Source: Sphagnum compactum
Taxonomy: Eukaryota > Bryophyta > Sphagnopsida > Sphagnales
Assembly (NCBI GenBank): GCA_965153455.1
Contig: OZ234493.1
Span: 10,902,213-10,966,212, forward strand
Direction of reading: 5' to 3'
Length of the DNA: 64,000 nt
Of this stretch, positions 62,035 through 64,000 are shown in pieces. Positions within the stretch are counted from its first letter, which is position 1; each line of letters opens with the position of its first letter. The translations under genes and the position numbers were made by a program. A model generated the notes under the pieces. It worked only from the letters and a program-made list of their open reading frames with translations. It was not told the origin of the DNA and did not search any database.

Positions 62035-62784
62035 TTAGAACTCAATCAATAAGTTTTTGAATTAAAATATAAATTTAAGATTCCAAAATAATAATTTAGA
62101 ATTCAAATATCAATTTTTAGATCAAATAAGTTTTTTGAAGTTAAATAACAAACTTCAGAATTGAAACGTCAATTTTCAGATTCAAATAATAATATTCAAA
62201 ATGAAAATGTCCATTTTAAAACTCAATTAATAATTTTCTGAATTGAAATATTAATTTCGAGAATCCAAAATAATAATTTGGAATTCAAATTTCAACTTTC
62301 AAGTCAAATAATTTCTTAAAATTTAAATTTTAAACTTCAGAATTCAAATATCAATTTTTAGATCAAATAAGTTTTTTAAATTTAAATATCAATTTTCAGA
62401 TTTGAATAAAAAATTTCAAAGTTCAAATATTAATTTTGAAATTCATTATATGAACAATATACATACGTATATATATATATATATAATTTTAGTACATACA
62501 TTAAAATACACCGCTATGTCATTGTAGAATACCTTTAGGATACAACTAATTTGGTGACTATTGTGATTAATGGGACATATCAACCTATTAATGGATGAAA
62601 ATAAATGTAAAATCAATAATAGGATGAAATTTTTAATAATTGCATCATAGTTGTGAGAATGACCAAAATAGTTAAAATTTGGTCTTGTAGTTGCAAATAT
62701 TCTCAAATCTAGTCGCAAACGACCACAAGTCGCATGTAGTCGTAAATGGAGTGGTTACATTTTGGCTGATTTCTACTAGTGTTG

Positions 62785-63040
62785 TCCAACAACTCGCATG
62801 TTTTTCAACATGCTAATGAGTTCATTTTTTAATTTTGGTTTTGTTTCCAAAATTGAAAAATGTATTTTTGATTGCCATAGAAGCTATCCTTTTCTCTATG
62901 GCATTTTTTAGATGTGGTTTTATTTCCCTTCTTGGGGTGAACCATTTGGAAAGAGAACCTTTACTCAATTTATCATATGTACCATTAACTTCATCTAGTT
63001 TTTTGTGAAAGGTCTTCAAATAATGAAGTGCATTTGGCAT
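62785..63040 (-). pseudogene. Pogo/Tigger-like DDE transposase relic, 5' part
   Basis: The minus strand encodes YDKLSKGSLSKWFTPRREIK, PHLKNAIEKRIASMAIK and, in another frame, ELISMLKNMRVVGQ, running straight into the CACTA insertion site. It is the N-terminal side of the relic at 59540-60212. The beginning of the gene beyond 63040 was not recognised. Confidence 0.7.
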
Positions 63041-64000
63041 CGTGGAAAGCGCATGAACAACATTTTTTTAATGTTGGAATTGTAACCCAACAAGTGTTGG
63101 GGATTGTTGATTCTCAAATTGAAATAAAAAGAGTTTTCAACATTGCAGGTATTTGCACGTATCTAAGATGCTTGTGGTAATTGAGCATGGACAATCTTGA
63201 AATTTTATAAGCATATACAAAATATCCGCTCATGGAAAAATTTCTAGAGATGGACGAAACCCTAATGAATGAAAATGAGGATGTACTTGCATCACTTGGG
63301 CTTTTGGACTTGGAGAATGGCAAATAATAGCCTTTAGATAGATAATTTTTATTTCTTGTGGCTTGCATCTTTCAAGTTTGATTCCCATGTTTGTCATAGT
63401 TGATGTATTCAATTTGATCTTTTTGGTTGTTGTAGGCCTTGGAATGATTTTGTAATGACCTGAGCCTTAGGAATTGGATATGATGTACACAAAAAAATTG
63501 TCTAGTTACAAATTTTTTTACTTCTTCATTATTATGGCACTTTCCATTTGAATTTCTTGATTTTGGCAAAGTTAGGGGAAAATGGTGTTTTGGGGGACTG
63601 AATTAGGGCAGATTTGGGGGCAAAAAGTGGATGAATTGGGGGACTTTTCAGAAGTAATGTTGGGGGCAAATTTGGGGCTATTTAGGTGAGTTTTATGGCA
63701 CACTTGATAGTGTTTGAGGACTGATTTCAAGGTGGCAAGGTGTTACATTTTAAACTTAACATACAAGTGCATGAGATGGGAAAATTTGCAACCAATTGAT
63801 GAAAAAAAAATTGTATTGATCCATTAATAATTAGTAACGTAGTTTAGAGTTTGAAAGAAGGTTACCTGGAATCTATCCTAATCTACCTTAAAACTGGGAA
63901 TTAGAATACTTTGAAAATAACAAGAACCAGATTCAAAATCACCTTTGAAAAACAAAAACCAAAACCGAGTCAAAATCGATTTCTTGACAAAATTAAAAAT
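63041..64000. other. AT-rich intergenic DNA, no gene seen
   Basis: Nothing recognised. GGGGGCAAA/TTTGGGG words at 63595-63680 are low complexity. Confidence 0.45.

Larger units (their letters stand above)
60213..62781. mobile_element. CACTA (En/Spm) element, 2,569 bp, non-autonomous
   Basis: The left end is CATTAGAAGAAAAACATG (one change from CACTAG...). The right end is TTTCTACTAGTG, reverse complement CACTAGTAGAAATCAGCC. Each is flanked by TTG, the 3-bp target duplication expected for CACTA. Subterminal repeats of AGTCGCA/TAGTCGC lie at 60268-60345 and 62704-62745. Removing the element and one TTG rejoins the host transposase frame. No transposase is encoded; the interior is AT-rich with a GGTAGGTA-rich stretch and AATTCAAATATCAATTTT repeats. 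Confidence 0.85.

Overview
This is a nuclear window from a land plant. It has GT-AG introns, plant-type cytosolic TyrRS and LPEAT2 genes, a DOXC-type 2-oxoglutarate oxygenase, an ABCG/PDR fragment, and LTR-retrotransposon, hAT, CACTA and DDE transposon debris. It also carries a nearly complete CCDC146 (MBO2-type) axonemal coiled-coil gene. Flowering plants and conifers have lost flagella, so the source is most likely a plant with swimming sperm (moss, liverwort, hornwort, lycophyte, fern, cycad or Ginkgo). I cannot name the species. Exons have balanced base composition and sit in strongly AT-rich intergenic DNA; introns are mostly 100-600 bp.

Layout. 1-4.9 kb: AT-rich DNA with a foldback, a 338-bp MITE-like element and GA-rich degenerate repeats leading into the first gene. 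4.9-7.7 kb (+): LPEAT2-type lysophospholipid acyltransferase with EF-hands, five exons. 9.3-9.8 kb (+): the last two exons of a small unrecognised gene. 10.0-18.2 kb (+): CCDC146, about 22 exons, with one possible in-frame stop. 20.4-21.7 kb (-): decayed hAT-like transposase. 23.9-26.9 kb (+): cytosolic tyrosyl-tRNA synthetase, ten exons. 28.6-30.4 kb (-): 2OG-Fe(II) dioxygenase, four exons, with a TATA box.

From 31 kb to the end there is no intact gene. In order: a 798-bp TIR element (32.5-33.3 kb), the 3' half of a dead Ty3/gypsy element with a long post-integrase region and probable 3' LTR (36.0-40.9 kb), a frameshifted ABCG/PDR fragment (43.4-44.1 kb), three copies of a repeat family built around TTATTGG-type arrays (41-43, 47-48.5 and 55.5-57.3 kb), tRNA-derived SINE-like heads, a GC-richer island (49.3-50.2 kb), duplicated A-rich blocks (51.4-53.6 kb), a ~38-bp minisatellite, a ~165-bp four-copy tandem repeat, and a 2.57-kb CACTA element inserted into a decayed DDE transposase (59.5-63.0 kb).

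The genes do not form one pathway. LPEAT2 is membrane lipid metabolism, TyrRS is translation, the oxygenase is specialised or hormone metabolism and CCDC146 is sperm motility. Points most worth a second look: the CCDC146 gene and its possible nonsense codon, the unrecognised gene just upstream of it, the acyltransferase motif substitutions, and the CACTA insertion whose 3-bp target duplication is confirmed by the interrupted transposase frame.
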